Of a stretch of DNA of 33,802 nucleotides, positions 22,975-31,186 are shown piece after piece; position 1 is the stretch's first letter; each line of letters opens with the position of its first letter. Both the position numbers and the translations under genes were made by a program. The DNA is taken from the NCBI GenBank assembly GCA_016872355.1, contig VGZY01000001.1, positions 1 to 33,802 on the forward strand, read 5' to 3'. The notes below the pieces were generated by a model. It was not told where the DNA came from. It did not search any database and saw only the letters and a list, made by a program, of their open reading frames with translations. The DNA is from SAR202 cluster bacterium. Lineage in GTDB: Bacteria > Chloroflexota > Dehalococcoidia > Lucifugimonadales > VGZY01.

Positions 22975-24096
22975 ATGGACTCACTCAACCAGCGCGCGGT
23001 GGACATTTTGAAGGGGCTCGGCGGCTGCCCGGCGACGCCGTTCCACGAGGAAAAGGTGGCGCGGCACATCATGAAAGTGCTGAAGCCGCTCGGCATGGAC
23101 GTCCGTCGCGACGAGTACGGGAACATCGTCGCCCGTGTCCGCGGCAATACAGCCGGAGCGCCACCCATCGCATTCGTGGCGCACATGGACCATCCCGGGT
23201 ACGAGACCATTGAGGCAGGCCCCGGCCTGACTGTCGCGAGGGCGATGGGCGGAGTGCCACCTGCCTCGTACCACAAGCCCACACCCGTCCTTGTGATCAT
23301 GCCGGACGGCCGGAGGGTCAAGGCTACGGCGAATCCGCATGCGCGGGCAAACGGAGACGACCGCCTGGTCCGCATAGAGCCGTCGGAGCCCGTCGATATT
23401 GCGTCCCCTGCACCGGTGGTCTTCGACCTGCCGGACTTTGTGCTCGATGGCGACACGATCAGGATGCGCGCGATGGACGACCTGGCCGGCTGCGCCGCTA
23501 TCACGGCGATGCTGGAGCGCCTGGCCGGCGGCGGAGCGGACGGTGACGTGTACGGCGTGTTCACGCGGGCGGAGGAGGGCGGGCTCTTCGGGGCGCGGCT
23601 TATGGCGCAGGACGGCACACTCCCGAAAGAGACGATTGTTGTCTCCGTGGAGTCCAGCCCGGCGATTCCCGGTGTGGCACAGGGCGCCGGACCGGTTATC
23701 CGCACGGGCGACGCCGCCTCCACATTCGTTGCCGATGCGGAGCAGGTGCTGATCGTAGCCAGGGACGCCATTCGACAGCGGAATAAAGAGTTCAAATGCC
23801 AGCGCCAGCTTATGTCCGGCGGCACATGCGAGGCGACGGCGTTCGCCGCATTCGGGTACAGCGTGACGGGCATCGCCTTTCCCCTGGGCAACTACCACAA
23901 CGCGACCACGAAGATCCCGGACCCGGATGGCGGAGTGGGCGCCGAGTATATCAACGTCTCGGACTTCCTGGGCGGCGTGGAGCTCATAACAGAGGCGGCC
24001 GGAAGCGTGTCGAAGCGAGGCGACACGCAGGTCCGCCGGTGGCTGCGGGAAGTGCAGGAGGACGTAAGAGTGAGGCTGAGGAGCACGGCGGGGTGA
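22975..24096 (+). CDS. M42/M28-type zinc aminopeptidase
   Basis: 373 residues from ATG 22975; the frame is open further upstream, but only this start gives the normal N-terminus (MDSLNQRAVDILKGLGGCPA). The dinuclear zinc site is visible: H70 and D72 in FVAHMDHPGYE, D168/D169 in RAMDDLAGCAA, E200/E201 in FTRAEEGGLFGA, E226 in VSVESSPA, and H308 in GNYHNAT. The order and spacing fit the M42 (glutamyl aminopeptidase/PepA-like) or close M20/M28 families, cytoplasmic enzymes that trim peptides. The GGG-rich stretch at 185-190 and the loop at 265-285 are ordinary for the group. The frame is intact. Confidence 0.88.
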   Translation: MDSLNQRAVDILKGLGGCPATPFHEEKVARHIMKVLKPLGMDVRRDEYGNIVARVRGNTAGAPPIAFVAHMDHPGYETIEAGPGLTVARAMGGVPPASYHKPTPVLVIMPDGRRVKATANPHARANGDDRLVRIEPSEPVDIASPAPVVFDLPDFVLDGDTIRMRAMDDLAGCAAITAMLERLAGGGADGDVYGVFTRAEEGGLFGARLMAQDGTLPKETIVVSVESSPAIPGVAQGAGPVIRTGDAASTFVADAEQVLIVARDAIRQRNKEFKCQRQLMSGGTCEATAFAAFGYSVTGIAFPLGNYHNATTKIPDPDGGVGAEYINVSDFLGGVELITEAAGSVSKRGDTQVRRWLREVQEDVRVRLRSTAG

Positions 24097-24141
24097 AGAC
24101 TCTCACCACAAGTGCTATCATTTACCGGGGGTGAAAGACTG

Positions 24142-24309
24142 ATGCTGAATCCGGAAATACCAACGCCCGCAATCTGCCCGGTATGGAGCCAGCCGATGCG
24201 ACGGGAGAAAGACGGCGTGCGAGAGCCGCCGATGCCCAACGTATTCTGGTTCTGCCGCAACCGGGACTGCAAGGACGGCAAGAGAAACAAGGTCTTCAAT
24301 GGAGGTTAG
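24142..24309 (+). CDS. Small zinc-ribbon-like protein with a CxxW variant
   Basis: 55 residues, starting at ATG 24142; GTG 24112 in the same frame is possible. It begins MLNPEIPTPAICPVWSQPMR and has FWFCRNRDCKDGKRNK near the end. The spacing suggests a four-cysteine zinc ribbon (CPxC...C...C), but the second position is Trp15 (TGG, one base from TGC). C12, C38 and C43 remain. Its stop is 6 nt before the aldehyde dehydrogenase start, so they are probably cotranscribed. Family unknown. Confidence 0.6.
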   Translation: MLNPEIPTPAICPVWSQPMRREKDGVREPPMPNVFWFCRNRDCKDGKRNKVFNGG

Positions 24310-24315
24310 CGCGTA

Positions 24316-25728
24316 ATGAAGATGTACATCGGCGGCCAGTGGGTCGACAGGGACCAGAAGATCACCGTCGACAATCCCTTCGACGGCTCGGTAGTGGACA
24401 CCGTGCCAAAGGCTACCAGGGAAGACGTTGAGACCGCGATCGCCAGCGCAGTGCGTGGCGCGGCTGAGATGAAGAAGCTCTCGGCCTACAAGCGCTTCGA
24501 GATCCTTCGGAAGGCCGCCGACCTCATGAAGGCGCAGTCCGAGGACCTGGCCCGCACTATCTCCATGGAAGAGGGCAAGATCATCGGCGAGGGCCGCCTG
24601 GAGGCCAACCGGTCGTACCAGACGATGGAGCTCTCCGCCGAGGAGGCAAAGAGGCTCTACAGCGAGGTTATCCCCCTGGACGGCGCTGCCAACTGGACAG
24701 GCCAGCTCGGCTTCACTATCCGCGTTCCGGTCGGAGTCGTCGCGGCCATTGCGCCGTTCAACTTCCCGCTGAACCTCGTCTGTCATAAGGTCGGCCCGGC
24801 CATCGCGGCGGGCAACTCCGTCATCCTGAAGCCAGCGTCGGACACGCCGCTGTCTTCGCTCAAGCTCACCAAGATCCTCCTGGAGGCAGGACTGCCCGCG
24901 GAGGCCATCCAGTGCATCACCGGCTCCGGCAGCACCATTGGCGACCCGCTGGTGGCGGATACGCGCGTCCGCAAGATCACGTTCACCGGCTCCAAGGAGA
25001 TAGGCGAGCGTATCTGCAAGATCGCGGGCCTCAAGAAGGTCACAATGGAGCTGGGCTCCAACTCCCCACTCATCGTCATGGCGGATGCCGATATGGAGAA
25101 AGTAGTCCGGGCAACCGTCTCGACCGGCTTCTCGAACGCCGGCCAGGTCTGCATATCCACACAGCGCGTAATCGCGAACCGCAAGATCTACGGCGAGTTC
25201 GTGGACAGGCTCACCGCGGGCGTGAAGGCGCTGACGGTCGGCAACCAGCTCGATGAGAAGACCAAGATGGGTCCGATGGTCCGCGATGCGGACGCCAAGC
25301 GCGTCAACGCGTGGATCAATGAGGCCGTCGCGAGCGGCGCGAGGGTCACGACCGGCGGAGACTACCAGGGCGCCCTGCACCAACCGACGGTCGTCGCGGA
25401 CGTTAAGCCCGAGATGCGCATCTCATGCGAGGAGCTCTTCGGCCCGGCCGTGGCAGTGACGCCCTTCGATAACATCGAGGACGCGATCAGGCTGGCGAAC
25501 GACTCACCTTACGGCCTGAGCGCGGGCATATTCACCCAGAACATCGACTGGGCGATGAAGTTCGCGAAGGAAGTGGACTCCGGCAACCTGCATATCAACT
25601 GGGGCCCCCAGTGGCGCGCCGACCTGATGCCGTACGGCGGCCTCAAGGACAGCGGCATGGGCAAGGAAGGCCCGCACCACGCGGTGAACGAAATGACCGA
25701 GCTGAAGATGGTCGTCATCCACCCGTAA
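24316..25728 (+). CDS. NAD(P)-dependent aldehyde dehydrogenase
   Basis: 470 residues, of usual family length. Catalytic Cys279 is in AGQVCIST, the general base Glu245 is in VTMELGSNSP, Asn149 is in APFNFPLN, and the cofactor lysine K172 is in ILKPAS. The C-terminal PYGGLKDSGMGKEGP stretch is standard for the superfamily. It resembles the non-phosphorylating glyceraldehyde-3-phosphate/lactaldehyde/succinic semialdehyde branch; the substrate cannot be read from the sequence. It is cytoplasmic. It follows the small zinc-ribbon gene by 6 nt and ends at a strong stem-loop. Confidence 0.95.
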   Translation: MKMYIGGQWVDRDQKITVDNPFDGSVVDTVPKATREDVETAIASAVRGAAEMKKLSAYKRFEILRKAADLMKAQSEDLARTISMEEGKIIGEGRLEANRSYQTMELSAEEAKRLYSEVIPLDGAANWTGQLGFTIRVPVGVVAAIAPFNFPLNLVCHKVGPAIAAGNSVILKPASDTPLSSLKLTKILLEAGLPAEAIQCITGSGSTIGDPLVADTRVRKITFTGSKEIGERICKIAGLKKVTMELGSNSPLIVMADADMEKVVRATVSTGFSNAGQVCISTQRVIANRKIYGEFVDRLTAGVKALTVGNQLDEKTKMGPMVRDADAKRVNAWINEAVASGARVTTGGDYQGALHQPTVVADVKPEMRISCEELFGPAVAVTPFDNIEDAIRLANDSPYGLSAGIFTQNIDWAMKFAKEVDSGNLHINWGPQWRADLMPYGGLKDSGMGKEGPHHAVNEMTELKMVVIHP

Positions 25729-25760
25729 GCGGGACATCCGTCAGAGACAACATAGGGTGA

Positions 25761-25809
25761 CAAAGACAGAACGGCCCTCACTTAGAAGTCAGCGGCCGTT
25801 CTGTCTTTG
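25761..25809. terminator. Strong stem-loop terminator (possibly two-way)
   Basis: A perfect 16-bp stem (25761-25776 with 25794-25809; core AGACAGAACGGCC) encloses a 17-nt loop. The outer arms are A-rich on the left and T-rich on the right (GTCTTTG), so it can serve transcription from either side. It marks the border to the less GC-rich region. Confidence 0.75.
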
Positions 25810-26017
25810 CCACCATGCTTACCCATGAACTTGAACCGCTCGAATAGTTAGTCTTTCCACGTGTTAACACTATAGTGGATACGATGTGTAAAGTACTATG
25901 TTCATGTGTTACAGGCCCCCACCCCAACCTCATAGAAATATCAATGCCCTAATTGCGAAGCAATCGAAGCGCTAAAACTTAAGAGCAGTACAAGCAGTCC
26001 CAGATATGGGAGGCACT
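25810..26017. other. AT-richer intergenic region with nested palindromes
   Basis: No gene seen. Three perfect palindromes overlap: CACGTG (25858-25863), GTGTTAACAC (25861-25870) and CACTATAGTG (25868-25877). TATAGT at 25871-25876 may be a -10 box, though no good -35 is present. GGGAGG (26008-26013) is the ribosome-binding site for the next gene. Confidence 0.5.
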
Positions 26018-26989
26018 ATGCTGAAGCTCAAGGGTAGAGATACATGGCATGTTCCTGGTGCCGGTATTTTGGTGATGAGCGTACTGCTTGTATCCTTGGC
26101 AATCGCAACCAGGGTTGGAGACGCACAAGCGTTCCCCGGTGAAACCGCAACTACCCTGTCAGAATACTACTTGGCGTGTGGTAAACCGTTGCCGAGCCTT
26201 GCTAATCGGGGCCAGATATTCCAGACGCTGGGCCTCGGAGCAGCTTCCTCCTACACTGGTAGCATAGGGCAGAATACGGTCCTGCTCAACGCTCTGAAAG
26301 CGCGACAGATTTGCCCTGCAACTGCCTCAGAGATTCCATTGACGGATTCCACCGTTCCAACAGTTAACTCCTTCTCCGTCACTCCCGGTTCGGTAACATT
26401 GGGAGGGTCTTTCCACATCGCTTACAGCGTCTCGGACTCGGGGGGCTCGAATCTGAACCGTGTAGAGCTCTGGCGGGCGGGCGATAGTGCTGGTAGCCCA
26501 ACAGGCTGGGTGGAGGTCAAGAGGGTATCCATCTCTGGAACCAGCAGCTCCAGCTCGTTCACTGACACGCCTTCGTTGTCAGGCTCCTACTGGTACGGAG
26601 TGCACGCAGTGGACAACGCCGGCAGCTGGGCTCCCGAAGCCTCCCCCGTCAAGGTGACGGTTACGCCCCTCACCGCACCATCAGCTCCGCTGAACCTTCA
26701 GGCAACTGCGGAGGATGGGTCGGTCAACCTCTCCTGGAACGCTCCCTCCAACAACGGCGGTTCGGCGGTCACCGGATACAGACTCTACAGGGGCACTTCC
26801 TCAGACGGTGCATCATTCTATTCAAACGTGGATGGTACCACCTACCAGGACATCGCCAATGTCACCAACGGCACTACCTACTACTACAAGGTAACTGCCG
26901 TCAACAGCGCAGGAGAAAGCGCGTTCTCCAACGAGGCAATCGCTACCCCCCCAGGCGGCGGCAGTGACACTGACGCTGTACGTGCGTGA
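26018..26989 (+). CDS. Secreted mosaic protein, N-terminal piece (signal peptide and FN3)
   Basis: ATG 26018 was chosen (GGGAGG 4 nt upstream); ATG 26006 overlaps that site. The signal anchor or peptide is VPGAGILVMSVLLVSLAIA. A short Cys-containing region (YYLACGKPLPSLANRG ... RQICPAT) follows, then an Ig-like region and a fibronectin type III domain (SAPLNLQATAEDGSVNLSWN to GTTYYYKVTAVNSAGES, about 26680-26930). The frame is lost at the 7-C tract 26946-26952. Removing one C leads straight into the frame of the next piece. Codon use is less GC-biased than in the rest of the window. Confidence 0.75.
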   Translation: MLKLKGRDTWHVPGAGILVMSVLLVSLAIATRVGDAQAFPGETATTLSEYYLACGKPLPSLANRGQIFQTLGLGAASSYTGSIGQNTVLLNALKARQICPATASEIPLTDSTVPTVNSFSVTPGSVTLGGSFHIAYSVSDSGGSNLNRVELWRAGDSAGSPTGWVEVKRVSISGTSSSSSFTDTPSLSGSYWYGVHAVDNAGSWAPEASPVKVTVTPLTAPSAPLNLQATAEDGSVNLSWNAPSNNGGSAVTGYRLYRGTSSDGASFYSNVDGTTYQDIANVTNGTTYYYKVTAVNSAGESAFSNEAIATPPGGGSDTDAVRA

Positions 26990-28499
26990 GTTGAGCATCG
27001 CTGATCCGGTTGTGCCCGGGGCGCAGGTCACCGGCACTACCGGCAATGGCGCGCCGTTCAACCAGTCCGCAAACAGCAGCGGTTACGTGACCCTGACAGG
27101 CGCTCCGGGGACCTGGCAGTTTGCGATCTCCGCCGTTGGCTTCACATCACGAACCTGGAACGACACCATCACTACGAGCCAGACCAGGACCGCCTTCTTC
27201 TCATCGAAGGTCACTGCCACTCCCGTCATTGCTGCCCAGGTCGTTAGCTACGCACCAGCTAACCTCGCCACCAAGCCGATCGGAACAAGCGTATCTTTAT
27301 CAGTGACGATTCGGAACACCGGAAACACCCCGTGGAATTTCACCGGCGGGCTGACTATCTTCGACGACGCAGGCGTGGAAGTCGCCTCATATTCTGCTCA
27401 GACAGGCTCCATGGCGCCTATCGAAGAAAGAACTCTCATATGGGATCACGTGCCTGAGGCAGCTGGAGATTACTGGGTCCAGTTTGGCGCATGGAAGCAG
27501 CAATCTTTCATTGCCGACAATCTCTTGCATCGGTACCCTAGCCCGTCGCGGAACCTAATAAGGGCGACGGCCAGCGAATCGTGCGTACCTCTTTCATCGC
27601 AACAGGTGCCGTCACTCGAACGGCCTGCGATCGCAACGCTCGTCGGTTTTAAGAAGGCCCAGAATGTGACAGTGGCTTCAAGAAGCAATTCGCTACAAGT
27701 TTGTAGTGCTCCGATTGTAAGCCGTGTATCTCCACCCTCCGACACCATTTCTTTGAATGTCGGCGAAAGCATAACGTTCATCGCGCAAGTCACCGCGCAT
27801 GACGGGAACCTGAGTGGAGTGGCATGGCGAATCAACGGTGAGCTGGTATCCGCCTTCAGGTTCGAAGCGATTGGCTCTCGGCAGGATAGCCTGCCCCGCA
27901 CCTTTACTGATGTGGGCACCCTCACGGTTACGGTTACGTACTTAGATACCTCTGGAATTGACGGTGACATAGCGTGGACAGTAACGGTCGAAGAAACTCC
28001 CTCAGTCTGTGGAGAAGCACTTGGTTTTCAGATGCCTATTGCCAATAATTTAAAGGACCCTACACAAGCATTCGCATTGTTTCTCCCAGATTACAACGGC
28101 AAAGTATATCAAGGGTTCCACGGGGGAGAAGACTGGTCAGCGGACCCGGGACAATCAGTCTACCCGATTGCCAAAGGTAGAATCGCAAAGATCTCTCCAC
28201 TAGGGGCCCTCGGACACCTCATCGCTATCGAACATACCGGATCTTTCTTGTTCCCTGACTATGCCACGACCACTCACGGCCAGTCCGTTCATTATTCTCA
28301 AGAGAACGTGAATACGTTTTACTCTGTTTACATACACGTAACGCCAGGAACCGGGCTAATAGAAGGTCAGTGCGTCAATCAAGGCGATGCGTTTGCCTCC
28401 ATTGCGACTTTGCTTGGGTCCCACCTTCATTTGGAGATTCGCCATCCAGACCAAATTCACTCAAGAAACTGGAGTCTGGTAGGAGATCCCGAAAACTAG
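26964..28499 (+). CDS. Mosaic protein, second piece (CARDB-like, Ig-like, M23 peptidase)
   Basis: In the frame reached by skipping one C at 26946-26952. The order is: a carboxypeptidase-regulatory-like beta domain (VPGAQVTGTTGNGAPFN); a CARDB-like domain (VSLSVTIRNTGNTPWNFTGG, WVQFGAWKQ); an Ig-like/PKD-like domain (ISLNVGESITFIAQVTAHDG); and an M23 peptidase domain. The latter has FHGGEDWSADPG, with His (28119-28121) and Asp (28131-28133), and HLHLEIRH, with His at 28422 and 28428, so all LytM-type zinc ligands are present. M23 enzymes cut peptidoglycan cross-bridges or other glycine-rich peptides. TAG at 28497 stops the frame after GDPEN, but homologous sequence continues in the same frame. 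Confidence 0.75.
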   Translation: MTLTLYVRELSIADPVVPGAQVTGTTGNGAPFNQSANSSGYVTLTGAPGTWQFAISAVGFTSRTWNDTITTSQTRTAFFSSKVTATPVIAAQVVSYAPANLATKPIGTSVSLSVTIRNTGNTPWNFTGGLTIFDDAGVEVASYSAQTGSMAPIEERTLIWDHVPEAAGDYWVQFGAWKQQSFIADNLLHRYPSPSRNLIRATASESCVPLSSQQVPSLERPAIATLVGFKKAQNVTVASRSNSLQVCSAPIVSRVSPPSDTISLNVGESITFIAQVTAHDGNLSGVAWRINGELVSAFRFEAIGSRQDSLPRTFTDVGTLTVTVTYLDTSGIDGDIAWTVTVEETPSVCGEALGFQMPIANNLKDPTQAFALFLPDYNGKVYQGFHGGEDWSADPGQSVYPIAKGRIAKISPLGALGHLIAIEHTGSFLFPDYATTTHGQSVHYSQENVNTFYSVYIHVTPGTGLIEGQCVNQGDAFASIATLLGSHLHLEIRHPDQIHSRNWSLVGDPEN

Positions 28500-28538
28500 G
28501 CCAAATTCCCCCATGATGGCAACTACAACGGATATTAC

Positions 28539-30641
28539 TTGAATGCTCAAACCATGGTTTACGACGGCCTTAGAGATCCAAGGCAGGTCATCAATGCCAA
28601 TCCGGTCGACACTCAGAACACACTGACGTTGATGCCAGAGCCGCCAGACTCTGGAGGTTTTAGCCTCGATCAACCGTCCATGAGTACACTGGGCGGAACC
28701 TTTCCATTCAGTGAAGTTCTCCTTGTGACAATTTCCGGCTTACCTGCTTCGGGATGGTACTTCGTCGGCTGGAGTGGTGATTGCGATGGCGGCGGTCCAT
28801 GCCAAGTCACCATGGATCGAAACCGGTCAGTTATAGCACATTTTTCTCAAGAAATACCGTATGTAAAAACGTTCGTCAAGCCAGTAAAATCCACGTCTTC
28901 AACCGAAGCACCTTTTGTAAAGGCGACTGTGAAGTATCGCAAGCTAGGTATTGATTCATTCTTGGTGCATGAGGTACGGCTCGATGGTGAAGGTATAGCG
29001 GGAGGTGCCACCGAGTTCGGAATTTACGACCGAAGCGATTATCAGCCACCAATTCCCCCGGCACCGTGGACAGCAAAATGGCTGAAGCTGGACTTTTCAC
29101 AAGATGCGAGCGAAGTCAGGACGTTCTCGCCTAACATCATCGTCCACGCTGACGATGTAATGACATTAAGCTTCGGCGGTTTTGCAAAGGGCAGAGTTTA
29201 TTTTGGCGTTGGCTGGCTTGACCCGGTGGACGAACTGCTTGCAGATTTGCTCGCCAACACCTGGCCGGCAATTGCTGCATTTGAGTCCGATAGCCCCACA
29301 GTCTTCGAAGTTACTCCCAGACTGCCTGACTTGGAAATCGTTCGCACCGCAAGTCCGGGTGAGCTGCGGCTGGTAGACAGCTTAAACCGGACCACGGGTA
29401 CCAACGCCGGCCAGACAACGATGGAAATCCCTAATTCTATGTTGATTGACGGGGCCGTCTTAGTACTCGGGCCTCAAAATCCCCATAGCATGATCGTGCG
29501 CGGCGCGGCTGTTGGGACTTATGGCCTAGAAGTGGCGTCCGTGAAGGATGGAGAGTTGCGCCGAACCTCGAAAACCGATGTTCCTATTGTTTCGGGTGAA
29601 ATCCACCAAATACAAATTAGCCTTGGACAGTCCATCGCCATCCACGAGATAGATGCTGACGGAGACGGGGGTTTTGAGTCCACCGCGGAGTTAGCCGTTC
29701 CTCAAGAGCCACAGAATCTGTGGCCCGTGAGTGAGTCTAAGGCTATCGGCCTGAATCCACTGCTTTCATGGCAGGCAGGCTCCGCAGACCACGGCAACCT
29801 GCTGTCTTACGATGTCTATCTTGGTGAAGACCCTTCTTCAATGTCCATGGATACGGTTGGCCCACGTATCGCCCAAGGTGCGGGTGAGACATTCCAAGTA
29901 TCAAGCCTAAAACCCGGAACAGATTACTATTCGAGAGTCCGGGTCGCCGGGGAAGGCGGTATCGAAACCGGCCCGCTCTGGTCCTTCACCACCGTCCCCT
30001 GTGGAGACATTAACGGCGACGGAAGCCTGAACGCTATTGACGCGATCTCACTCTTGCAAATAGCTGTAGGTCGAATTGAGGCCACCGAAGACAAGTTGGT
30101 CCTCGGTGACACAAACAGTGACGGCAAAATTAACGTTTTGGACGCTATCGTACTCTTAAAGGTGATAACCGGAGTTCCGATCGACTTTTGCTCATCGGAC
30201 GAGCAGAGTCCTGTCCCGCCTCCGCCTTGCACAGTCGGCCACATCGCGTTTCACCGCGCCAATGAAATCTATATCATGTGCGCCGATGGGACTGGGGAGA
30301 AGAGGCTCACCGGTAACCTGAATTCGGAACGGGACTCACACAGAGACACCCGCCCAGCGCTTTCGCCCGATGGTACTAAGATCGTCTTCGAATCCGATAG
30401 GCACAGCACATGCCCGCAGGAGGCGTGCCTTGAGATATACACGATGAACGCAGATGGGTCTAATCCCGTTCGGCTGACCTGCAATTCAGCTCCTGACTGG
30501 AACCCTGCATGGTCTCCGAACGGCTCAATGATCGTATTTGACTCTACTCGCGACGGGACTAAGGATATTTACAGGATTTCCTCGACCGTCCCTTGTTCTA
30601 GTGAGGACAAACTTTCAGCTAACGGTCTTCACAAGGAGTGA
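28539..30641 (+). CDS. Mosaic protein, third piece (InlB-like, FN3, dockerin, propeller start)
   Basis: Same frame as the previous piece; open from 28500. The start at 28539 is only the first internal initiator. The order is: an InlB-type repeat (GWYFVGWSGDCDGGGPCQVT, about 28740-28850); a long beta-rich region; an FN3-like domain (NPLLSWQAGSADHGNLLSYD to DYYSRVRVAGEGG, about 29700-29995); and a type I dockerin with two calcium loops (DINGDGSLNAIDAISLLQ and DTNSDGKINVLDAIVLLK, about 30000-30177). Last come TolB-type blades (IYIMCADGTGEKRL, ALSPDGTKIVFESDR, AWSPNGSMIVFDSTRDG). TGA at 30639 stops it inside the propeller. Confidence 0.75.
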   Translation: MNAQTMVYDGLRDPRQVINANPVDTQNTLTLMPEPPDSGGFSLDQPSMSTLGGTFPFSEVLLVTISGLPASGWYFVGWSGDCDGGGPCQVTMDRNRSVIAHFSQEIPYVKTFVKPVKSTSSTEAPFVKATVKYRKLGIDSFLVHEVRLDGEGIAGGATEFGIYDRSDYQPPIPPAPWTAKWLKLDFSQDASEVRTFSPNIIVHADDVMTLSFGGFAKGRVYFGVGWLDPVDELLADLLANTWPAIAAFESDSPTVFEVTPRLPDLEIVRTASPGELRLVDSLNRTTGTNAGQTTMEIPNSMLIDGAVLVLGPQNPHSMIVRGAAVGTYGLEVASVKDGELRRTSKTDVPIVSGEIHQIQISLGQSIAIHEIDADGDGGFESTAELAVPQEPQNLWPVSESKAIGLNPLLSWQAGSADHGNLLSYDVYLGEDPSSMSMDTVGPRIAQGAGETFQVSSLKPGTDYYSRVRVAGEGGIETGPLWSFTTVPCGDINGDGSLNAIDAISLLQIAVGRIEATEDKLVLGDTNSDGKINVLDAIVLLKVITGVPIDFCSSDEQSPVPPPPCTVGHIAFHRANEIYIMCADGTGEKRLTGNLNSERDSHRDTRPALSPDGTKIVFESDRHSTCPQEACLEIYTMNADGSNPVRLTCNSAPDWNPAWSPNGSMIVFDSTRDGTKDIYRISSTVPCSSEDKLSANGLHKE

Positions 30642-30713
30642 GCGGCGTGGTCTCCAGACGGCGCAAGTATCGCTTACACGGGCAAAAATAGTGAGGGTGC
30701 TCTACGGATCTTT

Positions 30714-31058
30714 GTGATCAATGCCGACGGAACAAATCCATTCCCCGTGGCGACCACTACCTCCTCCGAAGGAGGGCCAACTTGGTCGCCAGACGGGCTC
30801 AAGATCGCCTTCCGTTCCACTGAGGGTGGCATTCCTCAGATTTGGATAGTCACCACCGATGGAACTGGTGCAGCCGCCGTTACTATCCCAAATACAGTGG
30901 GCGGTGAAGCGCCCGCATGGTCAATGCAAGGGGCCAGACTCGCTTTCACAAGCAAGGTCGGCGACGAGTCGCATATATTCACAATCAATGTGAACGGCAC
31001 TGACAGGGTTCCTGTCACGGTCGTGGGCGGTACCTTTGAGCCCTCCTGGTCAAACTAA
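30714..31058 (+). CDS. Mosaic protein, C-terminal piece (TolB-type propeller blades)
   Basis: Continues the third piece in the same frame from 30642 (AAWSPDGASIAYTGKNSEGA), interrupted only by TGA 30639-30641. It contains further PD40/TolB blades: FVINADGTNPFPVATT, TWSPDGLKIAFRSTEGG, WIVTTDGTGAAAV, AWSMQGARLAFTSK and FTINVNGTDRVPV, then FEPSWSN and a natural TAA. The propeller probably binds a protein or glycan partner. Translation of this piece alone is doubtful. Confidence 0.65.
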   Translation: MINADGTNPFPVATTTSSEGGPTWSPDGLKIAFRSTEGGIPQIWIVTTDGTGAAAVTIPNTVGGEAPAWSMQGARLAFTSKVGDESHIFTINVNGTDRVPVTVVGGTFEPSWSN

Positions 31059-31108
31059 CGAAACGCAAGTAAGGCTGGGCCATCGAATTCACTGCACCGT
31101 GCAATTAA

Positions 31109-31137
31109 TTGACTTTGCAAGCACATCTTCATAGAAT
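31109..31137 (+). promoter_or_regulatory. Promoter of the Fe-S carrier gene
   Basis: TTGACT (31109-31114), a 17-nt spacer and TAGAAT (31132-31137) form a near-consensus promoter about 50 nt before the TTG start at 31187. A CAATTAATTG palindrome (31102-31111) overlaps the -35 box and could be a regulator site. Confidence 0.7.
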
Positions 31138-31186
31138 GAAGGTGTAGTGCGCCGCTTTACGAGGTGTGGGCGCACGGAGGAAAGGG

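Noticed and set aside
24118-25383. 421-codon minus-strand open frame opposite the aldehyde dehydrogenase
   Set aside because: Antisense shadow of a clear, intact aldehyde dehydrogenase.
6296-30641. Stop-codon reassignment or programmed read-through as one explanation for all internal stops
   Set aside because: TAA, TAG and TGA are all used as normal ends of intact genes here, and the internal stops include all three codons with no shared context, so a recoded stop is unlikely.
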